A stretch of 21,835 nt of DNA from an uncultured Bacilli bacterium (GTDB taxonomy: Bacteria > Bacillota_I > Bacilli_A > RF39 > UBA660), in the NCBI GenBank assembly GCA_947624535.1, contig CANQKU010000003.1, positions 1 through 21,835 of the forward strand, read 5' to 3'. Below the pieces are notes generated by a model. That model had not been told where the DNA came from, did not search any database, and saw only the letters and a program-made list of their open reading frames with translations. A program made the translations under genes and the position numbers. Of the stretch, positions 7,675-14,153 are shown piece by piece (positions within the stretch are counted from its first letter, which is position 1; the number at the start of each line of letters is the position of its first letter).

Positions 7675-8484
7675 ATGCCAAAAAAAGATTTATATTTAGA
7701 ATGCTATTCTGGTATTAGTGGCGATATGACTGTTGCGGCTTTATTAGACTTAGGTGCTAATGAAGAAAAATTAGTAAAAACTTTAAAAGAATTAGGAATT
7801 GAAGAAGAGTATGAAATAAAGATATCTAAAGTTTTAAAAGGTGGTATAGAGTGTAAAGATTTTGACGTAGTTATTGCACCTCCACATTTACATGATCATC
7901 ATCATAAATTACCACATGAACTACCACCTCATAAAAGACATGAGCATGAACATGTTCATAGAAATTTAGATGATATCTTTAAAATAATTGATAAGCTTTC
8001 TTCTAATCCAGTTAAAGATTTAGCTAAAAAAATTTTTATGATTGTTGCTGAAGCAGAAGCTAAAGCTCATGGAAAAGATATCAGTGAAGTTCACTTTCAT
8101 GAAGTAGGTGCCATCGATTCTATTATTGATATAGTTAGTGCTGCATTTTGTATTGTTGACTTAGATATAAAAGATATATACATATCACCATTATATGAGG
8201 GAAGTGGCTTTGTTAGATGCGCTCATGGAATGTTGCCAGTGCCAGTACCTGCTGTTTTAAATATTGTATCTAGTTATGATATTACAATAAAAATAACTAA
8301 TCATGACGGAGAACTTATAACCCCAACAGGAGCAGCTATAGTAGCGGCTTTAAAACCCAAAAAAGAGTTAAAAGAACAATATGTTATTAAAAAAGTTGGC
8401 CTAGGTGCTGGGAAAAAATATCCAGATAAACCAAGTATGTTAAGAGCTATGCTAATTGAAGAAAGAAATGAAGTAAAGTCATAG
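7675..8484 (+). CDS. larC: LarC N-terminal half (nickel-pincer cofactor biosynthesis protein, LarC1-like)
   Basis: LarC inserts nickel into the pincer nucleotide cofactor of lactate racemase and related enzymes. The 269 residues match only the N-terminal LarC1 part: YSGISGDMTVAALLDLG at the start, a metal-binding His-rich stretch (11 histidines between residues 71 and 95), the conserved EVHFHEVGAIDSIIDIV block and ITPTGAAI. Full LarC proteins run to about 400 residues, and in Lactobacillus plantarum the C-terminal LarC2 part is joined by programmed frameshifting. Here all three forward frames close within about 60 bases after the stop and none encodes LarC2. No larB, larE or larA is in the window. 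The start ATG at 7675 follows a strong GAGGAGG. Identity is sure; whether the short form still makes cofactor is open. Confidence 0.88.
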   Translation: MPKKDLYLECYSGISGDMTVAALLDLGANEEKLVKTLKELGIEEEYEIKISKVLKGGIECKDFDVVIAPPHLHDHHHKLPHELPPHKRHEHEHVHRNLDDIFKIIDKLSSNPVKDLAKKIFMIVAEAEAKAHGKDISEVHFHEVGAIDSIIDIVSAAFCIVDLDIKDIYISPLYEGSGFVRCAHGMLPVPVPAVLNIVSSYDITIKITNHDGELITPTGAAIVAALKPKKELKEQYVIKKVGLGAGKKYPDKPSMLRAMLIEERNEVKS

Positions 8485-8542
8485 CGTTAGTAGGTGTAGT
8501 AAAATATTTATAGTAGTACAAAAATTAAATTAGGAGACATAT

Positions 8543-9142
8543 ATGAACAAAAATTATTCAAAAAACACATTTAAAGTTGTACGAAGTATACTTTCACCAC
8601 TTATGAAAGTAACATTTAGACCTCAAGTAGTAGGAGTTGAAAACCTTCCTAAAGAAGGACCCTTCATTTTAGCTGGAAATCATCAATCTATTTTAGATAT
8701 TCCACTAGTTGCCACAACTACTAAAAAAGAAATTCACTTTATTGCCAAAGATGAATTATTTAAAACTAAGTTAGGAAATTACTTAATGCATAAGTTAGGA
8801 GCTATTTCAATTAAACGAGACAAAATAGATTTAGAAGCAATTCATAAATCATTAGGTATACTTAAAAATAGTGAAATATTAGGTATATTTCCAGAGGGCA
8901 CTAGAAGTAAAGATGGTACCTTACAACCATTTAAATCAGGAACACCAATGCTATCAATAAAAGCTGACTGTCCTATTATTCCATTTGGTATTAGTGGTGA
9001 ATATAAAATTGGTAAAAAAATTAAAATTCAGTTTGGTGAAGCTATTAAATTTAAAAAAGAAGACATAAAAAAAGGAGAAGCTGATCAAACTTTATATAAT
9101 CAAGTAAAACAATTACTAAAAAAGAAGTCACTACCTATGTGA
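8543..9142 (+). CDS. plsC: 1-acyl-sn-glycerol-3-phosphate acyltransferase
   Basis: Adds the second acyl chain to lysophosphatidic acid to make phosphatidic acid, the precursor of membrane phospholipids, at the inner face of the membrane. The 199 residues include the acyltransferase motifs NHQSILD (His47-xxxx-Asp52), GAISIKRD (86-93) and FPEGTRS (116-122), followed by FKSG and PIIPFGI. Length is typical of the short Firmicute PlsC. The start ATG at 8543 follows AGGAGA. Its 3' end runs into a long bidirectional hairpin terminator, and its last 12 bases overlap the 3' end of the convergent gene. Confidence 0.93.
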   Translation: MNKNYSKNTFKVVRSILSPLMKVTFRPQVVGVENLPKEGPFILAGNHQSILDIPLVATTTKKEIHFIAKDELFKTKLGNYLMHKLGAISIKRDKIDLEAIHKSLGILKNSEILGIFPEGTRSKDGTLQPFKSGTPMLSIKADCPIIPFGISGEYKIGKKIKIQFGEAIKFKKEDIKKGEADQTLYNQVKQLLKKKSLPM

Positions 9143-9160
9143 AGATAATGACTTCTTTTT
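9119..9160. terminator. bidirectional intrinsic terminator inside the overlapping 3' ends
   Basis: A perfect 12-base inverted repeat (9119-9130 and 9149-9160) starts with A5 and ends with T5, so it works on both strands. Its 18-base loop contains both stop codons of the convergent plsC and hypothetical genes. Confidence 0.85.
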
Positions 9161-10039
9161 ATTTTGCTTTTCCTTATAATGTAGATTTTTCTTATTCTTC
9201 CTAATTTCTTCTACTATCTCATCATTCCATCTTTGAACTATACAAATAGGTTGTTTCAAAGAAAAACTTTTGGCTTCATTAAAATCTACAAAATAAGAAC
9301 TATTATCAAAAGTAACGTAATTAAAATCCATTGAGTTATCGATAGACTTGCTAGATTTTAAAATCCGATATCCATAACAATTATTATGATCAAGTTGATA
9401 AATTAGATAAGTTTTATCATCCTTAGAAATAATATCACTAATTTCTACTAACTTGTTATCACTAGTTGAAATAACTGGACAGTTTAATAGAAGACTTCGA
9501 TATTTTTTTAACCTATTTAAATCCCTTGGCAACAAATGATCAATTTTATGAATAATATTTTCATAAGGTAGTTGAATACTTTGATTTAATGAAATAAGAG
9601 AATTTTTCTGTAATTTATAAAGCTCTTTATTAAGAACTATTTTTAATCCCTTATATTTTTGAGATTGATACACTTTATTTTGAATATTACTTGTAAAGTA
9701 GTAACCATTAACTTTTTTACTATCATCTAATTTTTTATCAATTAAAAAAGGTCTTTTTTGATGTGTTGTATTAATATTTTGTCTTTGAATTTCTTCTTTG
9801 TTCATTTTAACTAAAACAATATCATATTCTACTAACTCATTAATTAACTGAGTATTAATATTACTAATATGAACTTGTTCAATAGTTTTATCTGGCTTGT
9901 TATCTTCTATTACTTCAGACTCTTTTTGCTTCTCAAACTTTTCTTTTTCTTCTTGAACAATTTCTCTAATTTCATCTTGAACTGACTTATTAATATATCT
10001 ATTAATTTTTTTCTTAATAATATCTAATAAATTTATCAT
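9131..10039 (-). CDS. hypothetical protein, 302 residues, possible tandem SH3-like (MazF/PemK-like) folds
   Basis: No confident family. The N-terminus (1-55) is amphipathic and highly charged, likely helical or coiled coil. Residues about 72-125 contain VEYDIVLVKMNKEE, RPFLIDKK and GYYFTS, a pattern like the opening strands of the MazF/PemK fold. A second, similar segment (about 186-275) has CPVISTSDNKLVEISDI, KTYLIYQLD and CYGYRI. The link to MazF/PemK is a weak visual similarity; catalytic residues are not identified, and the length and doubling do not fit a classic toxin. The C-terminus is Lys-rich. The ATG at 10039 is preceded by a GGGGGA ribosome-binding site. It is transcribed divergently from the 10139 gene through shared promoter sequence and ends in a bidirectional terminator. 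Confidence 0.65.
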   Translation of the reverse strand: MINLLDIIKKKINRYINKSVQDEIREIVQEEKEKFEKQKESEVIEDNKPDKTIEQVHISNINTQLINELVEYDIVLVKMNKEEIQRQNINTTHQKRPFLIDKKLDDSKKVNGYYFTSNIQNKVYQSQKYKGLKIVLNKELYKLQKNSLISLNQSIQLPYENIIHKIDHLLPRDLNRLKKYRSLLLNCPVISTSDNKLVEISDIISKDDKTYLIYQLDHNNCYGYRILKSSKSIDNSMDFNYVTFDNSSYFVDFNEAKSFSLKQPICIVQRWNDEIVEEIRKNKKNLHYKEKQNKKKSLSSHR

Positions 10040-10064
10040 CTAAATCCCCCATAACTTCTTGTTT

Positions 10065-10120
10065 ATTATATATGATGATACCTTAAATGTCTAGACTTTC
10101 TAAGAATTTTTTGCTATACT
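10065..10120. promoter_or_regulatory. divergent promoter pair sharing the palindrome GTCTAGAC
   Basis: Minus strand: TAGACA (complement of 10088-10093), 17-base spacer, TATAAT (complement of 10065-10070). Plus strand: TAGACT (10092-10097), 17-base spacer, TATACT (10115-10120). The two -35 elements overlap by two bases and together form the perfect palindrome at 10089-10096. RNA polymerase should not be able to occupy both at once. Confidence 0.65.
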
Positions 10121-10138
10121 ATGCGATAGGTGACTTCC

Positions 10139-10918
10139 ATGGAAAATATTTATACTACATTGCAAGAAATATATCAAAAAAATGAAGTAGTAAAAGGAGT
10201 GGATACTTCTTTTGTTATAGAAATTATTTCAAATTATATTCCTAGTTTGAGTAAGTTTACTGATATAGATGAAGCTTATTTTTTAGATATTATGAAATAT
10301 ATTGATATTATTCAGTTTGGTCTAACTTCATCCAATCTAGATTTAAACTATATTAGTAATTTTAGTCATTTTCATATTTTAAAAAATAGTGATAAAACAG
10401 GAATAATTATTAATGAAGAAGATGACTTGCATAAAGAATACGACTTTACTTGTGCGATTACTCAGTTTTTTATCGAATATGAAACAAAAAATAATAACCT
10501 AGTATTAAGAAATTTAGATATTGATATGCACAGTAGAATATATCAAGGAATTACTGAGATGCTTACTCAAAAAACTTGGAGTAATGTAAATTTTTATGAA
10601 GATTGTATTGGTGAAAAAGAAAGTAGATATCTATTTGAAACGCAACTAGCTAATGTCTTAATGGATATTATAGGTAAAAGTATATTTATAGAAAAAATTA
10701 TTAAAAGTCCTACTGATATTTTCTCACTTATGGCTTCAATTCCATATAAAGATGATAATTTATTAAACTATGTAGATAAAAAATTACAATGCCTAAATTC
10801 TTATAAGGGAATATATAGTATGGATAAACTTGACTATGAGAGTTTACTTGATAGTTTTGAAGCTCTATGTGACTGTCAAAAACAGTTAAAATTCACAAAG
10901 AAGGAAAAATCAAAATGA
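10139..10918 (+). CDS. hypothetical protein, 259 residues
   Basis: Not recognised. The ATG at 10139 is placed five bases after AGGTGA; a GTG nine bases earlier is itself inside that ribosome-binding site. The protein is soluble and mostly helical, with no membrane segment. A notable stretch is MHSRIYQGITEMLTQKTW (about residues 133-150), which resembles the layout of peptidase-like helices but lacks an HExxH motif, so I do not call it a peptidase. The C-terminus is rich in Cys and Lys (CDCQKQLKF, then KKEKSK). The stop overlaps the start of the pseudouridine synthase gene in an ATGA junction, so the two are translationally coupled and share the 10092-10120 promoter. Confidence 0.7.
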   Translation: MENIYTTLQEIYQKNEVVKGVDTSFVIEIISNYIPSLSKFTDIDEAYFLDIMKYIDIIQFGLTSSNLDLNYISNFSHFHILKNSDKTGIIINEEDDLHKEYDFTCAITQFFIEYETKNNNLVLRNLDIDMHSRIYQGITEMLTQKTWSNVNFYEDCIGEKESRYLFETQLANVLMDIIGKSIFIEKIIKSPTDIFSLMASIPYKDDNLLNYVDKKLQCLNSYKGIYSMDKLDYESLLDSFEALCDCQKQLKFTKKEKSK

Positions 10919-11748
10919 AACAAATTGTCCAAAGTGAGATTGAGTTATTTTCCTATTTATTAAATGAGTTACAACTTCCTAGGAAAAAAATAAAAAAACT
11001 ATTAACAGAGGGTAGTATTTTTGTTAATAATAAAAAAATTACTCAATATAATTTTAAACTTTATCCCTCTATGGAAGTAACAATTTCTCCTAAAAAAGAT
11101 AAGCTTTTAGATATTATTTATGAAGATGACTATATTATTGTTGTAAATAAACCAGCTAGTCTTTTAACTATAGCGACCACTAAAGAAAAAGAAAAGACAC
11201 TATATCACTATGTTAGTACCTATTTAAAAAAGAAACATAAAAATAGTAAAGTATTTATTGTTCATCGCTTAGATCGTGATACCAGTGGAGTAGTTTTATT
11301 TGCTAAAGATTATAATGTTAAAAAAATATTTCAAGATAATTGGTCTAAACTAGTAAAGATACGTGCTTATCAAGCTATTATAGAAGGGCATTTACCTAAA
11401 AATGAGGGAACTTTAATTAATTATCTTTGTGAGTCAAAAACTAATATGGTATATGTTAGTAATAATAAAAATGGGAAACAAGCAATCACTAATTATAAAG
11501 TAATAAAAGAAAATAAAAAATACTCTTTAGTAGATATTAATATAGAAACTGGTAGAAAAAATCAAATACGTGTTCAGTTTTCTTATATTAATCACCAAAT
11601 AGTAGGAGATAAAAAGTATGGAAAAATAACTTCAACTGATACAAGACTTTATCTACATGCTACAAAATTAGTTATATTTCATCCCATCTTAAAAAAAGAA
11701 CTTATCTTAAATTCACCACTACCTAATGAGTTTTCCAAACTTATTTAG
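10915..11748 (+). CDS. RluA/RluD-family pseudouridine synthase
   Basis: Converts specific uridines in RNA, usually 23S rRNA, to pseudouridine. The 277-residue protein has an N-terminal S4 RNA-binding domain (about 18-58: LPRKKIKKLLTEGSIFVNN) and the catalytic domain with the signature HRLDRDTSG (117-125), in which Asp120 is the catalytic aspartate. The later motif ETGRKNQIRVQF is also family-typical. Genomes carry several paralogues, so the exact target uridine cannot be assigned. The start ATG at 10915 overlaps the previous stop by four bases. No terminator is clear after the stop; a new promoter for the next gene begins four bases downstream. Confidence 0.92.
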   Translation: MKQIVQSEIELFSYLLNELQLPRKKIKKLLTEGSIFVNNKKITQYNFKLYPSMEVTISPKKDKLLDIIYEDDYIIVVNKPASLLTIATTKEKEKTLYHYVSTYLKKKHKNSKVFIVHRLDRDTSGVVLFAKDYNVKKIFQDNWSKLVKIRAYQAIIEGHLPKNEGTLINYLCESKTNMVYVSNNKNGKQAITNYKVIKENKKYSLVDINIETGRKNQIRVQFSYINHQIVGDKKYGKITSTDTRLYLHATKLVIFHPILKKELILNSPLPNEFSKLI

Positions 11749-11751
11749 CTC

Positions 11752-11781
11752 TTGACACAATAGTTTAGATGCATTTACAAT
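11752..11781 (+). promoter_or_regulatory. sigma-A promoter for the thioredoxin-like gene
   Basis: Perfect TTGACA (11752-11757), 18-base spacer, TACAAT (11776-11781). It starts four bases after the stop of the preceding gene. The ribosome-binding site AAGGATGTGA (one mismatch to the full anti-SD complement) follows at 11788-11797. Confidence 0.75.
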
Positions 11782-11802
11782 TACACTAAGGATGTGAAAA
11801 GT

Positions 11803-12498
11803 ATGAAAAATAAATTAATTAAAATACTTATTATAGTACTTATAGTTATAATTGTTATATTATCTATATTTACTGTAAAAAATAATAAAGTTAGTAATGA
11901 TGAAAAAAGATTTAAACAAGAATATGAAAAATATAATGATATTAAAAATACTAATGCTAATAAAAAATATATATCTTTAGAAATACCTCTACAAAATGGT
12001 GTTAAATATATTACTTCAAAAGAAGCTATTAAGATATTAAAAAAACAAACAGGCATTATCTATTTTGGATATCCTCAATGTCCATGGTGTAGAAGTATCA
12101 TAGAAGTTTTACTTGAGACTTTAAAAGAAGAAAATATAAATACATTATATTACTATAATGCTTTAGCAATTCGTGATGAAAAAATTCTAAAAAATAATGA
12201 AGTTATTACAGCTAAAGAGGGAACTGATGACTATTATGAAATTTTAGATTTATTAGGAGAAAAAGCTGATACTTATGAAGGCCTAAATGATTCTAAGATT
12301 AAACGTTTATATTTTCCAACTGTTGTATTTGTAAATAATGGTAAAATAGAAGAAATTCATACTTCATCTGTGGCTTCTCAAACTGATCCTTATAAAAAAT
12401 TAGATAAAAAACAACAAAAAGAGTTAAAAAAGATTTATAAGAGTGCTATTCAAAAGATGAATAATGGTAATGTTTGTAGTGGCCCAACTGCTTGTTAA
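11803..12498 (+). CDS. membrane-anchored thioredoxin-fold protein (PedC/BrcD-like)
   Basis: 231 residues. An N-terminal hydrophobic helix (about 7-24, nearly all Ile/Leu/Val) anchors the protein with the rest outside the membrane. A Cys93-Pro-Trp-Cys96 active site in YFGYPQCPWC, plus FPTVVFVNNG later, gives the thioredoxin fold. A second Cys pair sits at the very C-terminus (CSGPTAC). Layout resembles the PedC/BrcD family of disulfide-handling proteins, some of which help bacteriocin maturation, but no bacteriocin or transporter gene is nearby, so general extracytoplasmic thiol chemistry is the safer inference. The ATG at 11803 is chosen over the GTG at 11794 because the strong AAGGATGTGA lies exactly five bases before it and would overlap the GTG. 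Confidence 0.82.
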   Translation: MKNKLIKILIIVLIVIIVILSIFTVKNNKVSNDEKRFKQEYEKYNDIKNTNANKKYISLEIPLQNGVKYITSKEAIKILKKQTGIIYFGYPQCPWCRSIIEVLLETLKEENINTLYYYNALAIRDEKILKNNEVITAKEGTDDYYEILDLLGEKADTYEGLNDSKIKRLYFPTVVFVNNGKIEEIHTSSVASQTDPYKKLDKKQQKELKKIYKSAIQKMNNGNVCSGPTAC

Positions 12499-12550
12499 AA
12501 GATATAAATTAAATTTAGAATAAAAATATAGCTAATGGATACGTGATAAT

Positions 12551-12974
12551 ATGCTAAATAAAGAAGAAAAAAGTGAAGAGGTTTCATTTACTTCTTTAAC
12601 TAAAAAGATAATAGAAAATATTAAATATGAATGTGTAGTAGCATTTTCTCTTGCTGGGATCTCCTGGAGAAATTGAGCTAGTTGTAAAACTTGATAATAA
12701 ATTATGCTTTTATAAAACAAATATTATTTATGGAGATTTCGATATCTCTGAACTTTATAAAATTATTCCCTGGCTAGAAAAGTTACAAATTGGCCTTGGG
12801 TATGTTAGAAATATCCCAAGTGAGTTTAAACATATTTATACAGGATTTGGTAATCATTTATTTCTTAGAAGTAATTTATATAGTGATATGGAACATCTTT
12901 TAAAGGGTCAAAATGTAGGTGTTATATATGCATCGTGGAAAAAGTGGTGTATTAAAATATATAGTAAAAATTAA
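12551..12974 (+). pseudogene. hypothetical gene interrupted by a +1 frameshift
   Basis: The ATG at 12551 opens a frame that codes 41 residues, ending KYECVVAFSLAGISWRN, and stops at 12674-12676. The frame one base later continues from 12651 as LLGSPGEIELVVKL and runs open to 12974 with normal codon use. Skipping one base between about 12650 and 12657 joins them into a smooth protein of about 140 residues (VVAFSLLGSPGEIELV). The product is unrecognised; it has GLGYVRNIPSEFKHIYTGFGNHLFLR near the middle, split here as GLGYVRNIPS and GFGNHLFLR, and a Trp/Cys/Lys-rich end. I read it as a recently broken gene or a sequencing error. A programmed shift is less likely because no classic slippery site or stimulator is seen. 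It lies directly upstream of sigG. Confidence 0.6.
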
Positions 12975-12989
12975 TTTTTGAATAAAATT

Positions 12990-13031
12990 TCTTCTTTTCT
13001 CCCATAACAAGGGTGAGGAGGAGATTTTTTT
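12990..13031 (+). promoter_or_regulatory. terminator-like hairpin enclosing the sigG ribosome-binding site
   Basis: A polypyrimidine arm (12990-13003) pairs with the purine arm (13011-13024): 13 of 14 positions pair, three as G-U, around a seven-base loop. Seven T's (13025-13031) follow and the sigG ATG comes next at 13032. The right arm is GGGTGAGGAGGAGA and contains the whole ribosome-binding site. The structure could end upstream transcription, hide the ribosome-binding site, or both. Confidence 0.65.
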
Positions 13032-13808
13032 ATGGCACGCCACAAAGTTGAGATTAGTGGTGTGAACACAGCAAATATTAAAGTTTTAACTAATAATGAA
13101 ATGACTGACTTATTTAAAAAAATTAAGGAAGGTGATTTAGACGCAAGAGATGAGTTAGTAAATGGCAATTTAAAATTAGTCTTAAGTATTATTAAACGTT
13201 TTTCTTCTCGTTGTGATAATATGGATGACTTATTTCAAGTAGGCTGTATTGGTCTTTTGAAAGCAATTGATAATTTTGACTTATCACATGAGGTAAGATT
13301 TTCTACTTATGCAGTACCTATGATTTTAGGAGAAGTTAGAAGATATTTACGTGATAATAATAGTATTAGAGTTAGTAGATCACTAAAAGATATTGCTTAT
13401 AAAACATTAAAATATAAGGAAGATTATGTTTCAAAACATGGTGTGGAACCTGCTGTTGAAGATATTGCTAAAGAGTTAGAAGTAACTGTTTTTGATATTG
13501 TTCATGCACTTGACTCACTAAAAGAACCTGTCAGTATGTTTGAAGCAATATATAATGATGGAGGAGATACCATTTATTTATGTGATCAAATAGAAGATAA
13601 AAAAAGTAATAGTAAAGAGTTAGAAATCAAACTAGCTTTAAATGAAGCCATTAACAATCTAAGTGAAAGAGAACAATTTATTTTAGATGAGCGATTTGTA
13701 GTTGGAAAAACCCAAATGGAAATAGCAGAAGAATTAGCTATTAGCCAAGCCCAAGTTTCTAGATTAGAAAAAGGAGCAATTAATTCTTTAAAGAAAGTAT
13801 TGGGTTAA
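13032..13808 (+). CDS. sigG: RNA polymerase sporulation sigma factor SigG
   Basis: Late forespore sigma factor, 258 residues. The N-terminus (ARHKVEISGVNTANIKVLTNNEM) has the SigG-specific KVEI-x-GV-x-T pattern that precedes region 2; it distinguishes SigG from SigF. Region 2 contains NGNLKLVLSIIKRF, DDLFQVGCIGLLKAIDNFDL and FSTYAVPMILGEVRRYLRD. Region 3 starts at RVSRSLKDIAYK, and region 4 has the helix-turn-helix KTQMEIAEELAISQAQVSRLEKGA. In B. subtilis sigG follows sigE in the spoIIG neighbourhood; here it follows a broken hypothetical gene and precedes ylmC, an arrangement also seen in other sporulators. The ATG at 13032 directly follows a T7 run, with GAGGAGGAG inside a hairpin, so translation or read-through is probably controlled. 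Confidence 0.95.
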   Translation: MARHKVEISGVNTANIKVLTNNEMTDLFKKIKEGDLDARDELVNGNLKLVLSIIKRFSSRCDNMDDLFQVGCIGLLKAIDNFDLSHEVRFSTYAVPMILGEVRRYLRDNNSIRVSRSLKDIAYKTLKYKEDYVSKHGVEPAVEDIAKELEVTVFDIVHALDSLKEPVSMFEAIYNDGGDTIYLCDQIEDKKSNSKELEIKLALNEAINNLSEREQFILDERFVVGKTQMEIAEELAISQAQVSRLEKGAINSLKKVLG

Positions 13809-13836
13809 AATACATATAATTTATTAGGTGATTAGT

Positions 13837-14073
13837 GTGAGACTTTCTGACTTACAAAGTAAAAATATAGTTAATGTCTTAGATGGTAAAAATGTAGGAA
13901 GTATAATTGACGTTAATGTAAATGAAATGGGTGCTATCGAGTCATTAGTTATTGAAAATAATAAAAAGTTTTTATCTTTTTCTAAAGATACTGAAACCAT
14001 TGTTTTATGGAAAGATATTACCAAAATTGGAGAGGACGTAATTTTAGTAAATAATGGTAATCATTATAAATAA
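13837..14073 (+). CDS. ylmC: YlmC/YmxH family PRC-barrel protein
   Basis: 78 residues, a full-length member of a small family with a single PRC-barrel domain found mainly in spore formers. Its exact role is not known. The family opening M-R-L-S-D-L-Q-x-K-x-I-V-N-V is obvious, followed by DGKNVGSIIDV and a final KIGEDVILV. I place the start at the GTG at 13837, five bases after AGGTGA, because homologues begin with this Met-Arg; a second GTG at 13828 overlaps the ribosome-binding site. It lies 28 bases after sigG, probably on the same transcript, and is closed by a terminator. Confidence 0.87.
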   Translation: MRLSDLQSKNIVNVLDGKNVGSIIDVNVNEMGAIESLVIENNKKFLSFSKDTETIVLWKDITKIGEDVILVNNGNHYK

Positions 14074-14076
14074 TTT

Positions 14077-14107
14077 GAGTAAAAGATATTTTCTTACTCT
14101 TTTTTTA
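14077..14107 (+). terminator. intrinsic terminator after ylmC
   Basis: GAGTAA (14077-14082) pairs with TTACTC (14094-14099), loop of 11 bases, followed by seven T's (14100-14106). The stem is short, so strength is moderate. Confidence 0.7.
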
Positions 14108-14116
14108 TGTTATACT
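14108..14116 (+). promoter_or_regulatory. extended -10 promoter for pflB
   Basis: TG-T-TATACT (14108-14116) is an extended -10 element; no good -35 is seen 17 bases upstream, where the terminator stem lies. The AGAAGG ribosome-binding site is at 14141-14146. Confidence 0.5.
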
Positions 14117-14153
14117 ATAAATGATAAGAAAATTGTAGAAAGAAGGTATAGAT

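Noticed and set aside
8485..8542. Possible frameshifted larC2 after larC
   Set aside because: All three forward frames read to a stop within this gap with no LarC2-like residues.
10530..10590. Peptidase-like helix in the 10139 gene
   Set aside because: There is no HExxH or other metal-binding motif, so a protease call would be unsupported.
11781..12056. Open frame on the minus strand opposite the thioredoxin-like gene, rich in hydrophobic residues
   Set aside because: The hydrophobicity is the reverse complement of the Ile/Leu/Val and Lys/Asn codons of the plus gene, which has a promoter, ribosome-binding site and CxxC motif.
12532..12720. Open frame on the minus strand across the start of the broken gene before sigG
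   Set aside because: No ribosome-binding site and a low-complexity Leu/Ser/Ile product; it is the antisense shadow of the frameshifted gene.
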